From NCBI GenBank assembly GCA_023405135.1, contig JAEXYZ010000041.1, positions 1-26,614 of the forward strand: a stretch of DNA of 26,614 bases, given 5' to 3'. The notes beneath the pieces were generated by a model. The model had not been told where the DNA came from. It saw nothing but the letters and a program-made list of their open reading frames with translations, and searched no databases. Positions 1 to 8,917 of the stretch are shown here, piece after piece; position 1 is the stretch's first letter; each line of letters begins with the position of its first letter. The translations under genes and the position numbers were made by a program. The stretch is from Bacillota bacterium (GTDB taxonomy: Bacteria > Bacillota > Bacilli > Bacillales_A > Planococcaceae).

Positions 1-72
1 CGATTTTCCTGTTCGACGATTTCCTCAACATTTACACCTTTTAATCCCGGTAAAACCATGTTAAAATTCATA
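1..72 (-). CDS. Partial transposase N-terminus, probably ISL3 family
   Basis: Read leftward from an ATG at 72, the strand stays open to the window edge for 23 codons, beginning MNFNMVLPGLKGVNVEEI. A purine-rich SD (AAAGGTGAG) lies about 9 nt upstream. The short hydrophobic 'LPGLKGV' start is what I recall from ISL3-type transposases, which normally continue into a cysteine zinc-binding motif that would lie outside the window. Upstream, at 189, is a plausible IS terminus. With only 23 residues visible the family call is a recollection of style, and the gene could be something else. Confidence 0.4.
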
Positions 73-189
73 CAGCACAACTCACCTTTACTACTTGTTT
101 CTCAGCAATTCAAGTATAGTAAAAGAGTTGATGTTGTGCATTTTCTTTTTTATAAATTGTATGAAAACCCCAACAATTATTATAGAACC
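73..189 (-). mobile_element. Probable left end of an ISL3-like insertion sequence
   Basis: Reading on the minus strand, the sequence from 189 starts GGTTCTATAATAATTGTTGG, resembling the GGxTCTTT-type termini I know from ISL3-family elements, and leads after about 115 bases to the transposase start at 72. The other end and any 8-bp target duplication lie outside the window, so the element boundary at 189 is inferred. Confidence 0.35.
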
Positions 190-204
190 TTTTAACAAAT
201 AAAA

Positions 205-242
205 AAGACCTCCCATCCGTCATTCTTTGGATAAGAGGTCTT
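205..242 (-). terminator. Intrinsic terminator (minus strand)
   Basis: AAGACCTC (205-212) pairs with GAGGTCTT (235-242), with an inner ATCC/GGAT pairing, and on the minus strand is followed by a run of six T. It cannot end sstT, which has its own terminator at 478-513, so it suggests a separate transcript starting between the two. Confidence 0.65.
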
Positions 243-450
243 AATAGCCCACAGAAAAAGACATAGTATAACAATACTAAGCTAACGATGATCCTTTTCT
301 AAAAAATTATAGACTAATCCCATTCAAAAAATGACTTCGAAATTTAATTAACGAATGTACTTTTTAGAATAGAATTAGTAAATCATCTCCCCATGGTCAC
401 CCTTTCCAATATTTGTGTGTTAATAGTACACTGTATTGGTTTTTTTACAA
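205..450 (-). ncRNA. Possible untranslated transcript or orphan leader RNA
   Basis: On the minus strand, a promoter-like pair (TTGTAA at 450-445, 16-bp spacer, TACTAT at 428-423) precedes about 220 nt without a credible reading frame and ends at the terminator at 205-242. Within it, TAGTAT-TGTT-ATACTA (near 265-280) forms a perfect small hairpin. I do not recognise a known riboswitch, T-box or 6S RNA here. It could be a small RNA, or a leader whose downstream gene was displaced by the insertion sequence ending at 189. Nothing in the sequence proves transcription. Confidence 0.25.
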
Positions 451-477
451 GTAAAAGTTAGAGCAGTAATTATAAAA

Positions 478-513
478 AAACCTAACTCCCTTTATGAAAA
501 GTGAATTAGGTTA
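478..513 (-). terminator. Intrinsic terminator after sstT
   Basis: CCTAACTCCCTTT (481-493) pairs with AAAGTGAATTAGG with two imperfect positions. On the minus strand the hairpin is followed by seven T. It sits about 30 bp past the sstT stop codon. Confidence 0.75.
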
Positions 514-542
514 ATTTTAGTGAAATTCAATTGAATAGTTTC

Positions 543-1763
543 TTAAATTGTTTTACCTTCTTTTCGCTTTTTCGCAATATCAGCAGTTGCAGTGAATAGT
601 ACGTCAGAAGATGAATTTAGTGCAGTTTCACAAGAGTCTTGTAATACACTGATTACGAAACCAACACCAATGACTTGCATAGCAATGTCGTCAGAAATTC
701 CAAATAAACTACAAGCTAGTGGAATTAATAATAGAGATCCTCCAGCAACCCCTGAAGCACCCGCAGCTGAAATAGCAGATAAAACCATTAGGATAACTGC
801 GGTCAAAATATCTACTTCAATTCCAAGTGTATTTGCAGCTGCAAGAGTTAAAACTGAGATTGTAACAGCAGCACCAGCCATATTGATTGTGGCACCTAAT
901 GGAATCGACACAGAATATGTATCTTCATCTAATCCTAATTTTTTACACAAAGTCAAGTTTACTGGAATGTTCGCAGCAGAACTACGTGTAAAGAAGGCAG
1001 TGATCCCACTTTCTCTTAAAGTTCTCAATACGAGTGGGTAAGGATTTTGACGTGTAAAAATAAACGTAATAATTGGATTTACAACTAAAGCAACAAAGAA
1101 CATACAGCCGAGTAATAATACTAATAGCTGACCGTAATCTTTTAACGCTGTAAGACCGTTTGTAACAATTGCATCATAAACTAACCCCATAATTCCAAAC
1201 GGTGCTAAATCAATGACCCATTTTACAATATGTGTAATTGCATCCGAAAAATTAGAAATCATTGTTTTTGTAGAATCCGCAACATTTTTCAGTACAAATC
1301 CAAGTAGGATTGCCCATGCTAAAATACCGATATAGTTTGCGTTTAATATTGCATTAACTGGGTTGTCCACAATGTTAAATAGTAGTGTTCTAAGTACTTC
1401 AATTATTCCACTAGGAGGTGCAACTTCTTGCGCACCTGTAGAAAGAGTTAATGTAACTGGGAAAAGGAAGCTTGCGACAACGCCAACAACCCCCGCTAAA
1501 AATGTACCTATTCCATAAAGGACTAGAATTTGTTTCATATTTGTCTGTTTGCCACTTTTATGTTTTGAAATAGCGGACATAACTAGAAATAAAACTAAGA
1601 TAGGAGCAACTGCTTTTAAAGCACCTACAAATAAAGAACCGAAAATTGAAACCCATTTTGTAGAATCAGGTATAGTAACAGCCAAAAGAATCCCGACAAT
1701 CATACCGATTACAATCCTTTTGACAAGACTAATTTGATTCCACTTTAGCATGATGTTTTTCAT
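543..1763 (-). CDS. sstT: Serine/threonine:sodium symporter SstT
   Basis: SstT imports L-serine and L-threonine with Na+ across the cytoplasmic membrane (dicarboxylate/amino acid:cation symporter family). The 406-residue product is highly hydrophobic and matches SstT along its whole length. Recognisable blocks are GTLFVGALKAVAPILVL-like near the N-terminus, PPSGIIEVLR, FFTRSSAANIPVN (the serine-rich re-entrant loop), IPLGATINMAGAA and the C-terminal LQDSCETALNSSSDVLFTA. The frame is open 38 codons further upstream, but that extension is not family-like, and the ATG at 1763 has a GGGGGAAC SD 4-5 nt away, so I start there. It is a monocistronic gene with a terminator at 478-513. I see nothing odd in it. 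Confidence 0.95.
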   Translation of the reverse strand: MKNIMLKWNQISLVKRIVIGMIVGILLAVTIPDSTKWVSIFGSLFVGALKAVAPILVLFLVMSAISKHKSGKQTNMKQILVLYGIGTFLAGVVGVVASFLFPVTLTLSTGAQEVAPPSGIIEVLRTLLFNIVDNPVNAILNANYIGILAWAILLGFVLKNVADSTKTMISNFSDAITHIVKWVIDLAPFGIMGLVYDAIVTNGLTALKDYGQLLVLLLGCMFFVALVVNPIITFIFTRQNPYPLVLRTLRESGITAFFTRSSAANIPVNLTLCKKLGLDEDTYSVSIPLGATINMAGAAVTISVLTLAAANTLGIEVDILTAVILMVLSAISAAGASGVAGGSLLLIPLACSLFGISDDIAMQVIGVGFVISVLQDSCETALNSSSDVLFTATADIAKKRKEGKTI

Positions 1764-2102
1764 GATGTTCCCCCGATGTAAATTAGTAAAATATTCATAT
1801 ATAACGTACAAATGTATCGTCCAAGTGGACAATTGAATCAAAAATAGTTTACCACGGTTATGTAAAATATGAAACAAGTAATTATATTTAAATTATATTA
1901 TTCTTAAGAAAAGCCCCAAAATTCAGGGGATATTCTATAAAAATAATGATTATAAAACTTGTTAATAAATACTAGCAATGATTTGATTTCATATTTATTA
2001 TTTGTCCTTTATAATGGGATAATGTGTATTGAAAATGGTAGTTAGGTTTATTCATTATATATAACAATACTCTTAATAGAAGAATAGTAAGTAAGGAGGA
2101 GC
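1764..2102. other. Divergent intergenic region sstT / rlmCD
   Basis: This 339-bp AT-rich gap must hold the promoters of the two divergent genes. A TATAAT at 2010-2015 could serve rlmCD, but I find no well-spaced -35. A short CCCC/GGGG hairpin at about 1915-1927 is too weak to call a terminator. No coding potential or known RNA is visible. Confidence 0.4.
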
Positions 2103-3509
2103 ATGGAATTGACCATTGTAAATAAAGAAAAATTAATTGTTGAAATAAATAAATTAGACGAAAAGGGTTCCGGTCAAGCTGTTATTTGGCGTGAAAATGA
2201 GCTAGGTAATCCGAAAAAATTAAGATTTACGATTCCACAAACATTGCCTGGTGAAAAAGTGAGTATTGTTGTGGATATGAATCAGAAATTTAAAAGAAGA
2301 AAAAAGGTGGATGCAGAAGAAATTCTAGAGGCGCATCCTGGACGTATTGGACCTGCATGTCAGCATTTTGAAAAATGTGGTGGATGTGTATGGCAACATT
2401 TAGAATACGAAGGGCAGTTACAGGAAAAAACAAACCATGTGAAAGAAGTGCTTGAAGCACAAGGTTTTGACCCAAGTTTAGTACGAGATACAATGGGAAT
2501 GGATCAGCCTTGGCATTACCGTAATAAAATGGAATTTACGTTTTCCCCTGAAGGTCTACTTGGATTACATGAACAGGGCAACTTCCGAAATATTATTCCT
2601 CTTGAGAAATGCTTAATTGCAGGGGAAGTAATGGTAGATACAGCGATGGAAGTTGCAAATTGGGCAAAAAGCCACCAGTTGTCAGGATATAATAAAGATG
2701 AGCACAAAGGTTTACTACGCCACTTAATGGTTAGACAATCTTTTGCAACAGGTGAAATTATGCTAGCACTTTTTGCAACGGAAGCACCTGATGGCCATCT
2801 TGGACAGGCAGCAGAAGATTTAGTAAACCGTATTACCGATAAGTTCCCACAAGTAAAAAGCTTATTATGGCTTGAAAATACTCAATGGGCGGATCGTACG
2901 CAATCTGAAGAAACTCATTTGTTAGCTGGACGTGACTTTATTTATGATGAGATGGATGGATACCGTTTCCGAGTTTGGTTTGATACATTTTTCCAAACAA
3001 ATCCAACACAAGCTCAAAAGTTAGTTGATTTAGCTGTTGAAATGGGGCAACCAAAGAAAACAGAGAAAATGATTGACCTTTTCTGTGGTGTTGGTACATT
3101 CTCTCTTCCTTTCGCAAGTAGAGTGAAGGAATTGGTAGGTATTGAAATAGTTGAAACATCAATTGAGTCAGCAAAACGTAATGCGAAGGATAATGACATC
3201 GACAATGCATCTTTCTTAGCAAAGGATGCAAGAAAAGGACTGGACCAAGTATTAGAATACTTTGGTAGTCCAGAACTATTATTATTAGACCCACCACGTT
3301 CAGGTGCAGGCGGTAAAGTAATGAGAAGAATCGGTCGTTGCCAACCGGAACGAATTGTTTATGTATCATGTAACCCAGATACATTTGCAACGGATATTAA
3401 GGAACTTGAACCATTTGGCTATACATTAAAAATGGTTCAACCAGTGGACTTATTCCCGCACACTACACATGTGGAGTGTGTAGCGTTGCTAACGTTAAAT
3501 GATAAATAA
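2103..3509 (+). CDS. rlmCD: 23S rRNA (uracil-C5)-methyltransferase, RlmCD/RumA family
   Basis: This SAM-dependent enzyme methylates uridine C5 in 23S rRNA. Visible in order: an N-terminal TRAM-type beta domain (about 1-65); the [4Fe-4S] ligands C86, C92 and C95 (CxxxxxCGGC) with C170; a Rossmann SAM site DLFCGVGTFSLPFA (325-338); LLLDPPRSGAG; the catalytic C423 in VYVSCNPDTFA; and the general-base E458 in THVEC. The 468-residue length is normal. Firmicutes often carry two such paralogues, so which uridine(s) it modifies is not certain. The SD GGAGG (2095-2099) lies only 3 nt from the ATG at 2103. A TTG at 2109 (9-nt spacing) is an equally plausible start and would remove two residues. Confidence 0.9.
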   Translation: MELTIVNKEKLIVEINKLDEKGSGQAVIWRENELGNPKKLRFTIPQTLPGEKVSIVVDMNQKFKRRKKVDAEEILEAHPGRIGPACQHFEKCGGCVWQHLEYEGQLQEKTNHVKEVLEAQGFDPSLVRDTMGMDQPWHYRNKMEFTFSPEGLLGLHEQGNFRNIIPLEKCLIAGEVMVDTAMEVANWAKSHQLSGYNKDEHKGLLRHLMVRQSFATGEIMLALFATEAPDGHLGQAAEDLVNRITDKFPQVKSLLWLENTQWADRTQSEETHLLAGRDFIYDEMDGYRFRVWFDTFFQTNPTQAQKLVDLAVEMGQPKKTEKMIDLFCGVGTFSLPFASRVKELVGIEIVETSIESAKRNAKDNDIDNASFLAKDARKGLDQVLEYFGSPELLLLDPPRSGAGGKVMRRIGRCQPERIVYVSCNPDTFATDIKELEPFGYTLKMVQPVDLFPHTTHVECVALLTLNDK

Positions 3510-3521
3510 GATTTAACAATT

Positions 3522-3566
3522 ACTGTAGGTAAGCTTGAGATATCGAGTTTACCTACAGTTTTTTTA
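3522..3566 (+). terminator. Intrinsic terminator after rlmCD
   Basis: ACTGTAGGTAA (3522-3532) pairs exactly with the complementary arm ending at 3559, followed by eight T. Confidence 0.85.
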
Positions 3567-3686
3567 TATTCATAGGAACTTGGATAAGATACCTAATTTA
3601 TAACTTTTTATTGTAGATTTCTCCAAAGACTTTTCAATCAAAAAATTTTAATATAATTTTATCTCGATTATAAGGTGGGGTAAGTT

Positions 3687-5099
3687 ATGAAAACTCTTCT
3701 AATCAAAAATGCTCAAAATATTATTACGATGGATGAAGAACGGAATCAATATCCTGGGGGAAGTATTTATATTGAGGATCAGGAAATACAAGCAATAGGT
3801 ACGGATATACCTTATAAGACGGCTGATGAAGTTATTAATGCTGAAGGGAAAATTATTTAACCTGGTTTAATTAATGCGCATCATATCAAACATTTACTAG
3901 AAACATCCCTTGGGCACAGGATTGTGAACTTTTTGATTGGTTAATTACTCTGTATGATATTTGGCGTCATATTCGTCCAGAGGATGTCTACTTATCGGCC
4001 ATGGTAGGATTAGGGGAACTTTTGAAAAGTGGTTGTACGACAGCATCGGACCGTTTTTATGTGTTCCCAAATGGTATTAGTGATAAGTTGATTGATGAGG
4101 AAATTCAAGCAGCTAGTGAATTAGGCATACGCTTTTTCCCTACTAGAGGATCTATGAGCTTAGGAAGGTCAAAGGGAGGTCTTCCACCGGATGAAGTTGT
4201 ACAAAATGAAGAGATGATATTACGTGATACTAGAAGAATAATAGAAACTTATCATGACTCCAGTAAATTCTCAATGTTACGAATTAGGGTTGCCCCTTGT
4301 TCTCCTTTTTCAGTAAGCAAAGACTTATTAAAAGAGTCTGCAAGTTTGGCCAGAAGCTATGGTGTAAGAATGCACACACATTTAGCAGAAACACAGGATG
4401 AAGATGATTTCTGCCGTGAAAAGCTTGGTTTACGACCTCTAGAGTTAATGGAGGAAACAGGGTGGATTGGAAATGACGTATGGTATGCGCATGGTATTTG
4501 GTTTAAAGACGATGAAATCATTAAAATGGGATCTTGTGGCTGTGGAGTGGCTCATTGTCCTAGTAGTAATATGAAGTTATCATCAGGGACATTTCCAATT
4601 TTAAAAATGTTGAATGCGGGTGTTAATGTGGGACTTGGTGTTGATGGTTCGGCTTCCAATGATGCATCCAGTATGTTATTAGAATTAAAAGTTATGAACT
4701 TGCTTCATAAATTACATGGCTCTACTGCATTAAGTGCTGAGGATTGTTTGTATGTTGCAACCAAAGGCTCTTCAAAAGTTTTAGGCTGGGAAGACGGCAT
4801 AGGATCATTAGAAGTAGGAAAAGCCGCAGATTTATTTATGATCGACTCAAGAAGATTAGAATTTTCGGGAGCCTTATTCGATGATGCAGCTTTGCCTATT
4901 ATTACAGGAACCTCTCAGGTTGATACGACGATTGTTGGCGGTAAAGTGGTGGTGAAAGATGGTAGACTCATTTAATGTAAATGAAGAAAGGCTCGCTTTT
5001 CAGGCGCAATTGGCTGCGACTAGAATGTTAGAAACAGCGGAAAAATATACGAAAATTAATTATCGTAATAAAAGAGTAAGAGAATCTTTATTCAGATAA
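3687..5099 (+). pseudogene. Decayed amidohydrolase, 8-oxoguanine deaminase / TRZ-ATZ family
   Basis: Intact relatives (~450-470 aa, TIM-barrel metal-dependent hydrolases) deaminate purine- or triazine-like rings. The start at 3687 has an AAGGTGG SD and begins MKTLLIKNAQNIITMDE. Lesion 1: TAA at 3858-3860 where the family has a residue before PGLINAHH (TTA to TAA would explain it). Lesion 2: frame change at 3885-3886, just after CATCAT. The family motif HHHFYQT becomes HH-QT, consistent with a 7-bp deletion that also damages the metal-binding HxH region. Downstream the frame resumes QTFTRNIPWAQDCE. Lesion 3: an extra T near 4971-4973 makes a TAA (4973-4975). Skipping it gives NVNEERLAFQAQLAATRMLE and a natural end at 5099. 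The middle is well preserved (APCSPFSV, MHTHLAE, AHCPSSNMKL, GVDGSASND). An ATG at 4001 could still express a 324-residue fragment lacking the N-terminal metal site. Confidence 0.88.
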
Positions 5100-5109
5100 T
5101 AAATAAAAT

Positions 5110-5141
5110 GCCCCGTTAGACCATCTTTAATGGGGCTTTTT
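5110..5141 (+). terminator. Intrinsic terminator after the amidohydrolase pseudogene
   Basis: GCCCCGTTA (5110-5118) pairs with TAATGGGGC (5128-5136) with one G-U, followed by five T. Confidence 0.8.
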
Positions 5142-5196
5142 GAAGATTCCAAGAGAAGAAAGTTTTATAACTATTAGAGCTACAGTAACAATTAGC

Positions 5197-5613
5197 TCAT
5201 TCCACTTCCCACAAACCCTTCCCATCATGAATCCTTTCAACGCCTTGTTCGCACACCCCATAGGAGCGCCAAGAACAAGTCTCGCAAATAGATTGAATAT
5301 CGGTAGGAACAACATGTTTAAGGACACGAGCTTCAATATCTTCCCATTTTAGAATTTGATTTAGTTTAAGGCCCATTCTCTCTAAAATGACAGCATCTCT
5401 ATCATAAATATTTTGATCCTGGCAATGGTAATCACCAGAGTTAGGGTATTTTTCACATAACTGATCAGGTCCTTTAACTAGCTGGACTAATGTTTTCGGA
5501 TTGTTTCTTAAGATTTGGTGTATACGTGTCATATTTTCAACATATTCCTTTGAATAGCCCATTCCACGGTAGCCAAGAAGACAAAACAGATGATGACCAC
5601 GTAGCTTATACAT
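5197..5613 (-). CDS. DUF1284 domain-containing protein
   Basis: A 138-residue protein that starts LRGHHLFCLLGYRGMGYS and continues with YHCQDQN and CETCSWRSYGVCEQG, the cysteine and histidine pattern I associate with DUF1284. The clustered cysteines suggest metal or Fe-S binding, but the function is not established. The ATG at 5613 has a strong AAGGTGGGG SD about 4 nt away. It is a single gene, convergent with the upstream pseudogene and divergent from the dehydrogenase at 5804. No membrane segments or signal peptide are seen. Confidence 0.8.
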   Translation of the reverse strand: MYKLRGHHLFCLLGYRGMGYSKEYVENMTRIHQILRNNPKTLVQLVKGPDQLCEKYPNSGDYHCQDQNIYDRDAVILERMGLKLNQILKWEDIEARVLKHVVPTDIQSICETCSWRSYGVCEQGVERIHDGKGLWEVE

Positions 5614-5803
5614 AATACCCCACCTTATTAAAAATAGAATAATAAGTAAATTTTTGATTTAAAAAGGTTAACTTATACTGTTAATATACCATAGATAAAA
5701 AATAAAGATAAATTAATAAAATTCCACAATTTTTTAAATTCATATAATAGAATGGAAGAAAGTGGATTTTCTTAAAATTTATATGATTAGGTGGGAGAGA
5801 AAT

Positions 5804-6793
5804 ATGAAAATATTAGTTATTGGAAATGAAAATAGATATAAAAAGTACAAGCCAAATTTAGAAATCGTAAATAAAGTTGATATGGTATTCTGTCCAATGG
5901 GTACAAGTGACGAAGAGATAATAGAAAAGGGAATAGATGCACAGATTTTATTGGCAGATGCTATTGCTACAGTTAGTAAAAACTTGATTGATCGGTTGCC
6001 AAACTTGAAGCTTATTCATTCAGAAGGGGTAGGATACAATAAAATTGATATACTGGCTGCAAAGGAAAAGGGGATTTATGTATGTAACAATAAAGGAATC
6101 AACGCAGGCGCTGTTGCTGAACAAACAATCTTACTAATGCTTGGTCTACTTCGAAATGTAGTAAATGGACATCGGGATGTGTGTGAAGGGAAACAAATAC
6201 AAACGAAGGAAAAAGCAATGGTAGAGGGAATTGTTGAACTTGCTGATTGTAAAGTGGGATTAATCGGCTTTGGTGACATTGCGAAAGCTACAGCAAAACG
6301 ACTTTATCCTTTTGAATGTGAAATTTTCTATTACAATAGAACGAGGCAGTCTAAAGAGTGCGAAGAAGCGTTTCATGTTACATATTTAGAATTGGAAAAG
6401 CTAGCAGAAGTGTGTGATATTATAAGCATCCATGTTCCAGTAACAAGTGAAACAACCGGCATGATCAATGAAGAATTTATAAAGAACATGAAAAAATCGG
6501 CGTTAATTATTAATACAGCGCGCGGAGAAATTGTTGATAATGAAGCTGTAAGGGAAGCTCTAATCTCGGGCAATATTGGTGGTGCAGGATTTGATACAGT
6601 CCATCCTGAACCTATGACAAAGGACAACCCACTTGTAGATCTTCCAGATGAAGTGAAAAATAAAGTAATTTTCTCTCCACATATAGGAGGGATTACATCA
6701 AGTACATTTTACAGAGCACATCGAAATATGTGGGCCAATATCGAAAATGTCACTAGTGGCAAGAAACCAACAAATGTTGTGAACGGGCTGTAA
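5804..6793 (+). CDS. D-isomer-specific 2-hydroxyacid dehydrogenase
   Basis: An NAD(P)-dependent oxidoreductase that interconverts a 2-keto acid and a D-2-hydroxy acid, or a phosphoglycerate-like substrate. From the ATG at 5804 (329 aa) the nucleotide-binding motif is VGLIGFGDIA (151-160). The catalytic triad is R240 (INTARGE), E269 (HPEP) and H293 (SPHIGG). The frame extends 14 codons upstream to a GTG at 5762, but the SD GGTGGGAGAG fits the ATG at 5804 and MKILVIG is a natural beginning. Substrate cannot be told from sequence, and no operon partner is present. It ends at a 12-bp-stem terminator. Confidence 0.85.
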   Translation: MKILVIGNENRYKKYKPNLEIVNKVDMVFCPMGTSDEEIIEKGIDAQILLADAIATVSKNLIDRLPNLKLIHSEGVGYNKIDILAAKEKGIYVCNNKGINAGAVAEQTILLMLGLLRNVVNGHRDVCEGKQIQTKEKAMVEGIVELADCKVGLIGFGDIAKATAKRLYPFECEIFYYNRTRQSKECEEAFHVTYLELEKLAEVCDIISIHVPVTSETTGMINEEFIKNMKKSALIINTARGEIVDNEAVREALISGNIGGAGFDTVHPEPMTKDNPLVDLPDEVKNKVIFSPHIGGITSSTFYRAHRNMWANIENVTSGKKPTNVVNGL

Positions 6794-6799
6794 GTGAAA

Positions 6800-6833
6800 A
6801 AATCCTAACTCAAAGATTCGAGAGTTAGGATTT
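6800..6833. terminator. Bidirectional intrinsic terminator
   Basis: AAATCCTAACTC (6800-6811) pairs perfectly with GAGTTAGGATTT (6822-6833). It lies between convergent genes. The minus side continues into six T, so it is strongest for the gene at 6844-7893. Confidence 0.85.
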
Positions 6834-6843
6834 ATCATATAAT

Positions 6844-7893
6844 TTAAAGGTTATTAATAATTGAATCTTTTACTTCTACAAGAGTAGCTTTGCCACCTAA
6901 ATCACCTGTTTTAATACCAGTTGCTAATGTTTTCTCAATAGCATTTAATACACGTGTTCCAGCTTCATGATGACCTAGGAAATCAAGCATCATTTTGCCT
7001 GTCCATATTTGTCCAATTGGATTTGCAATTCCTAGTCCCGCAATATCAGGAGCTGAGCCATGAACTGGTTCAAACATGGATGGATATTCACGCTCAATAT
7101 TCAAGTTTGCAGCAGGGGCGATTCCGATACTTCCCATAATAGCGCCACCTAAATCTGTTAATATATCTCCGAATAAATTAGAAGCAACAATTATATCGAA
7201 AGCATGAGGCTTCATAACAAAAAAGGCTGCAAGTGCATCAATATGATTTACCGCTGTATCAATGTCAGGATAGTCTTTTTTTACTTCATCAAATACTTCA
7301 TCCCAAAATGGCATTGAGTAAGTAAGTCCATTTGATTTCGTTGCGCTCGTCACATGTTTTTTTGAATTTTTAGCTAGTTCGAAGGCGTAACGCATTGCAC
7401 GCTCTGTACTTTTACGAGTAAAAATTGCATTTTGAATTGCAATTTCATCTGCTCCATTATGAATGCGACCGCCGCTATCAGAATATTCACCTTCTGAATT
7501 TTCGCGAACAACTGTAATATCAAAGTTTTGAGGATTTTTAAGAGGTGACTCTAATCCAGCTAAAAGCTTTGCTGGACGAACATTGATAGACTGTTTCATT
7601 CCTCGACGAATTTTAATAAGTAATCCCCATAAGGAAATATGGTCTGGTACTAGCTCTGGCATACCAACTGCACCTAAAAAGATTTGATCATATTGTTTTA
7701 ATGTTTCAATCCCATCTTCAGGCATCATTTCCCCATGTTCTATATAGTAATCACATCCCCAAGGAAAATGAGTCCATTCAAATTGGAAGCTTCCATCAAG
7801 CTTCGCAACAGCATCTAATACTTCAATTGCGGCAGGAACAACTTCTTTTCCAATGCCGTCTCCTTCAATTACAGCAATTTTATATGTAATCAA
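6844..7893 (-). CDS. Tartrate/D-malate dehydrogenase, YcsA-like beta-decarboxylating dehydrogenase
   Basis: A 349-residue member of the isocitrate/isopropylmalate dehydrogenase family that oxidises and decarboxylates a 2-hydroxy acid with NAD+ and a divalent metal. Landmarks: EGDGIGKEVV at the N-terminus, the substrate arginines in LLIKIRRGMKQSINVRP, RENSEGEYSDSGGRIH, the metal aspartates in ASNLFGDILTDLGG, and the adenine-side FEPVHGSAPDIAG. The PWGCDYYIEHG and VPDHISLWGLL stretches resemble B. subtilis YcsA and the D-malate/tartrate branch, not LeuB or Icd. The start is a TTG at 7893 with an AGGGGTG SD 8 nt away. It stands alone, with no neighbouring tartrate or malate transporter. Confidence 0.88.
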   Translation of the reverse strand: MITYKIAVIEGDGIGKEVVPAAIEVLDAVAKLDGSFQFEWTHFPWGCDYYIEHGEMMPEDGIETLKQYDQIFLGAVGMPELVPDHISLWGLLIKIRRGMKQSINVRPAKLLAGLESPLKNPQNFDITVVRENSEGEYSDSGGRIHNGADEIAIQNAIFTRKSTERAMRYAFELAKNSKKHVTSATKSNGLTYSMPFWDEVFDEVKKDYPDIDTAVNHIDALAAFFVMKPHAFDIIVASNLFGDILTDLGGAIMGSIGIAPAANLNIEREYPSMFEPVHGSAPDIAGLGIANPIGQIWTGKMMLDFLGHHEAGTRVLNAIEKTLATGIKTGDLGGKATLVEVKDSIINNL

Positions 7894-8089
7894 TAATAAT
7901 ACACCCCTGTTTATAGAATTTTCAATCTATTTCAATATATCACAAATTCAGGTAAACCGATAGATAATAGAATTGATGTAATTTATTTCTTTCTATTATA
8001 TTGTAAATGCATTATGTACCTTTTCATTAATAAATTGAAGTGATGTCGAATAGAGTGGTAAAAGGGAAAACAAAGGAGATGAATATCGA

Positions 8090-8851
8090 TTGACCGACTT
8101 TTTAAAAAGTGCAGTTTTTGAACACCGGTTTTGGCTACAAGTGCTCGGGGATCATTCTCGCTTTATTCATGACTCACTTTACCCTTCAGAAAAGCAGGAT
8201 ATTGCAAAAGCCATTTATTTTATTCAACATTTCGATCAACTTCTTTCGCAAGTAGATCACTTAAACGGTAACAATGTTATTTCTTTTACAACTAATGTTG
8301 AAGAATTTGTTAATCAATTGAAAGAATTTAAGCTCTTTATTATAAAGCGACATTTATTAAGTCAAATGAATATCCATCTTACTCCAACTTTTTTAAATCA
8401 TATGGTGACCGAATTAGAAGAGTATCAACGGGTACTAAGTTATCTTAAAGTAGGAAAAGTACCTCCAATTTTTCATGAATTACATCATCATTTACTTTGG
8501 TTGGCAGATGCTGCTGGCCATGCTGGAGCCATTGATGTACGAATGGATGATGTGGAAAAAAGAATAAAGGAAAGAAGTAGTACCTTTACTAAACACTTTG
8601 AACAGTTTTATTTAAAGGCAGTGGAGCTAACTGGTTATCTTCGGTCAAATGTAAAAAGGTTTCCTGCCCTCAATAAATTTAATAATGATGTAGAAGTAGA
8701 GATGAAGCTCTTCAAAACGTTTATTAAAGAGTTAGAAGAATTAGAATTGAGCGCTGAAGTGTTAGGAGTATTTACTGCATCGATGGCAGATCATATGTTA
8801 AGGGAGGAACAGTACTATTTAATGAAGCTAGCGGAGTCGGAAAAGGTTTAA
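8090..8851 (+). CDS. DUF2935 domain-containing protein
   Basis: A 253-residue, helix-rich, charged soluble protein. The EHRFWLQVLGDHSRFI start and a second similar half (HLLREEQYYL-like motif near the end, MADHMLREEQYY) match DUF2935, a duplicated four-helix, ferritin/hemerythrin-like fold with regularly spaced His and Glu that suggest metal binding. Its role is unknown. In the Bacillales such proteins are common single genes. The start is TTG at 8090 behind AAAGGAG with an 11-nt spacing. The nearby ATG at 8079 is out of frame and hits a stop after four codons. Confidence 0.78.
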   Translation: MTDFLKSAVFEHRFWLQVLGDHSRFIHDSLYPSEKQDIAKAIYFIQHFDQLLSQVDHLNGNNVISFTTNVEEFVNQLKEFKLFIIKRHLLSQMNIHLTPTFLNHMVTELEEYQRVLSYLKVGKVPPIFHELHHHLLWLADAAGHAGAIDVRMDDVEKRIKERSSTFTKHFEQFYLKAVELTGYLRSNVKRFPALNKFNNDVEVEMKLFKTFIKELEELELSAEVLGVFTASMADHMLREEQYYLMKLAESEKV

Positions 8852-8877
8852 ATTTAGATTAGTAAGAGTAGGAAATA

Positions 8878-8910
8878 ACCCCGAATTTCATTGTGTAAAC
8901 AATTCGGGGT
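8878..8910. terminator. Hairpin between convergent genes
   Basis: ACCCCGAATT (8878-8887) pairs perfectly with AATTCGGGGT (8901-8910). U-tracts on both sides are modest. It lies between the ends of the DUF2935 gene and the alcohol dehydrogenase gene and probably serves both. Confidence 0.65.
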
Positions 8911-8917
8911 AAATATT

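Noticed and set aside
592..1041. 149-codon plus-strand open frame
   Set aside because: Antisense shadow of sstT with no SD or family resemblance.
1764..1877. 38-codon N-terminal extension of sstT
   Set aside because: No SD at that start, sequence unlike the family, while the ATG at 1763 has an SD and the family-typical start.
1911..1930. CCCC/GGGG hairpin as a terminator
   Set aside because: Only 4-5 bp of stem, and it lies upstream of both divergent genes.
8749..8760. GAGCGCTG as a further operator
   Set aside because: Flanking A/T of the core are missing and it lies in an unrelated gene; the same holds for TAGCGCTG near 17801.
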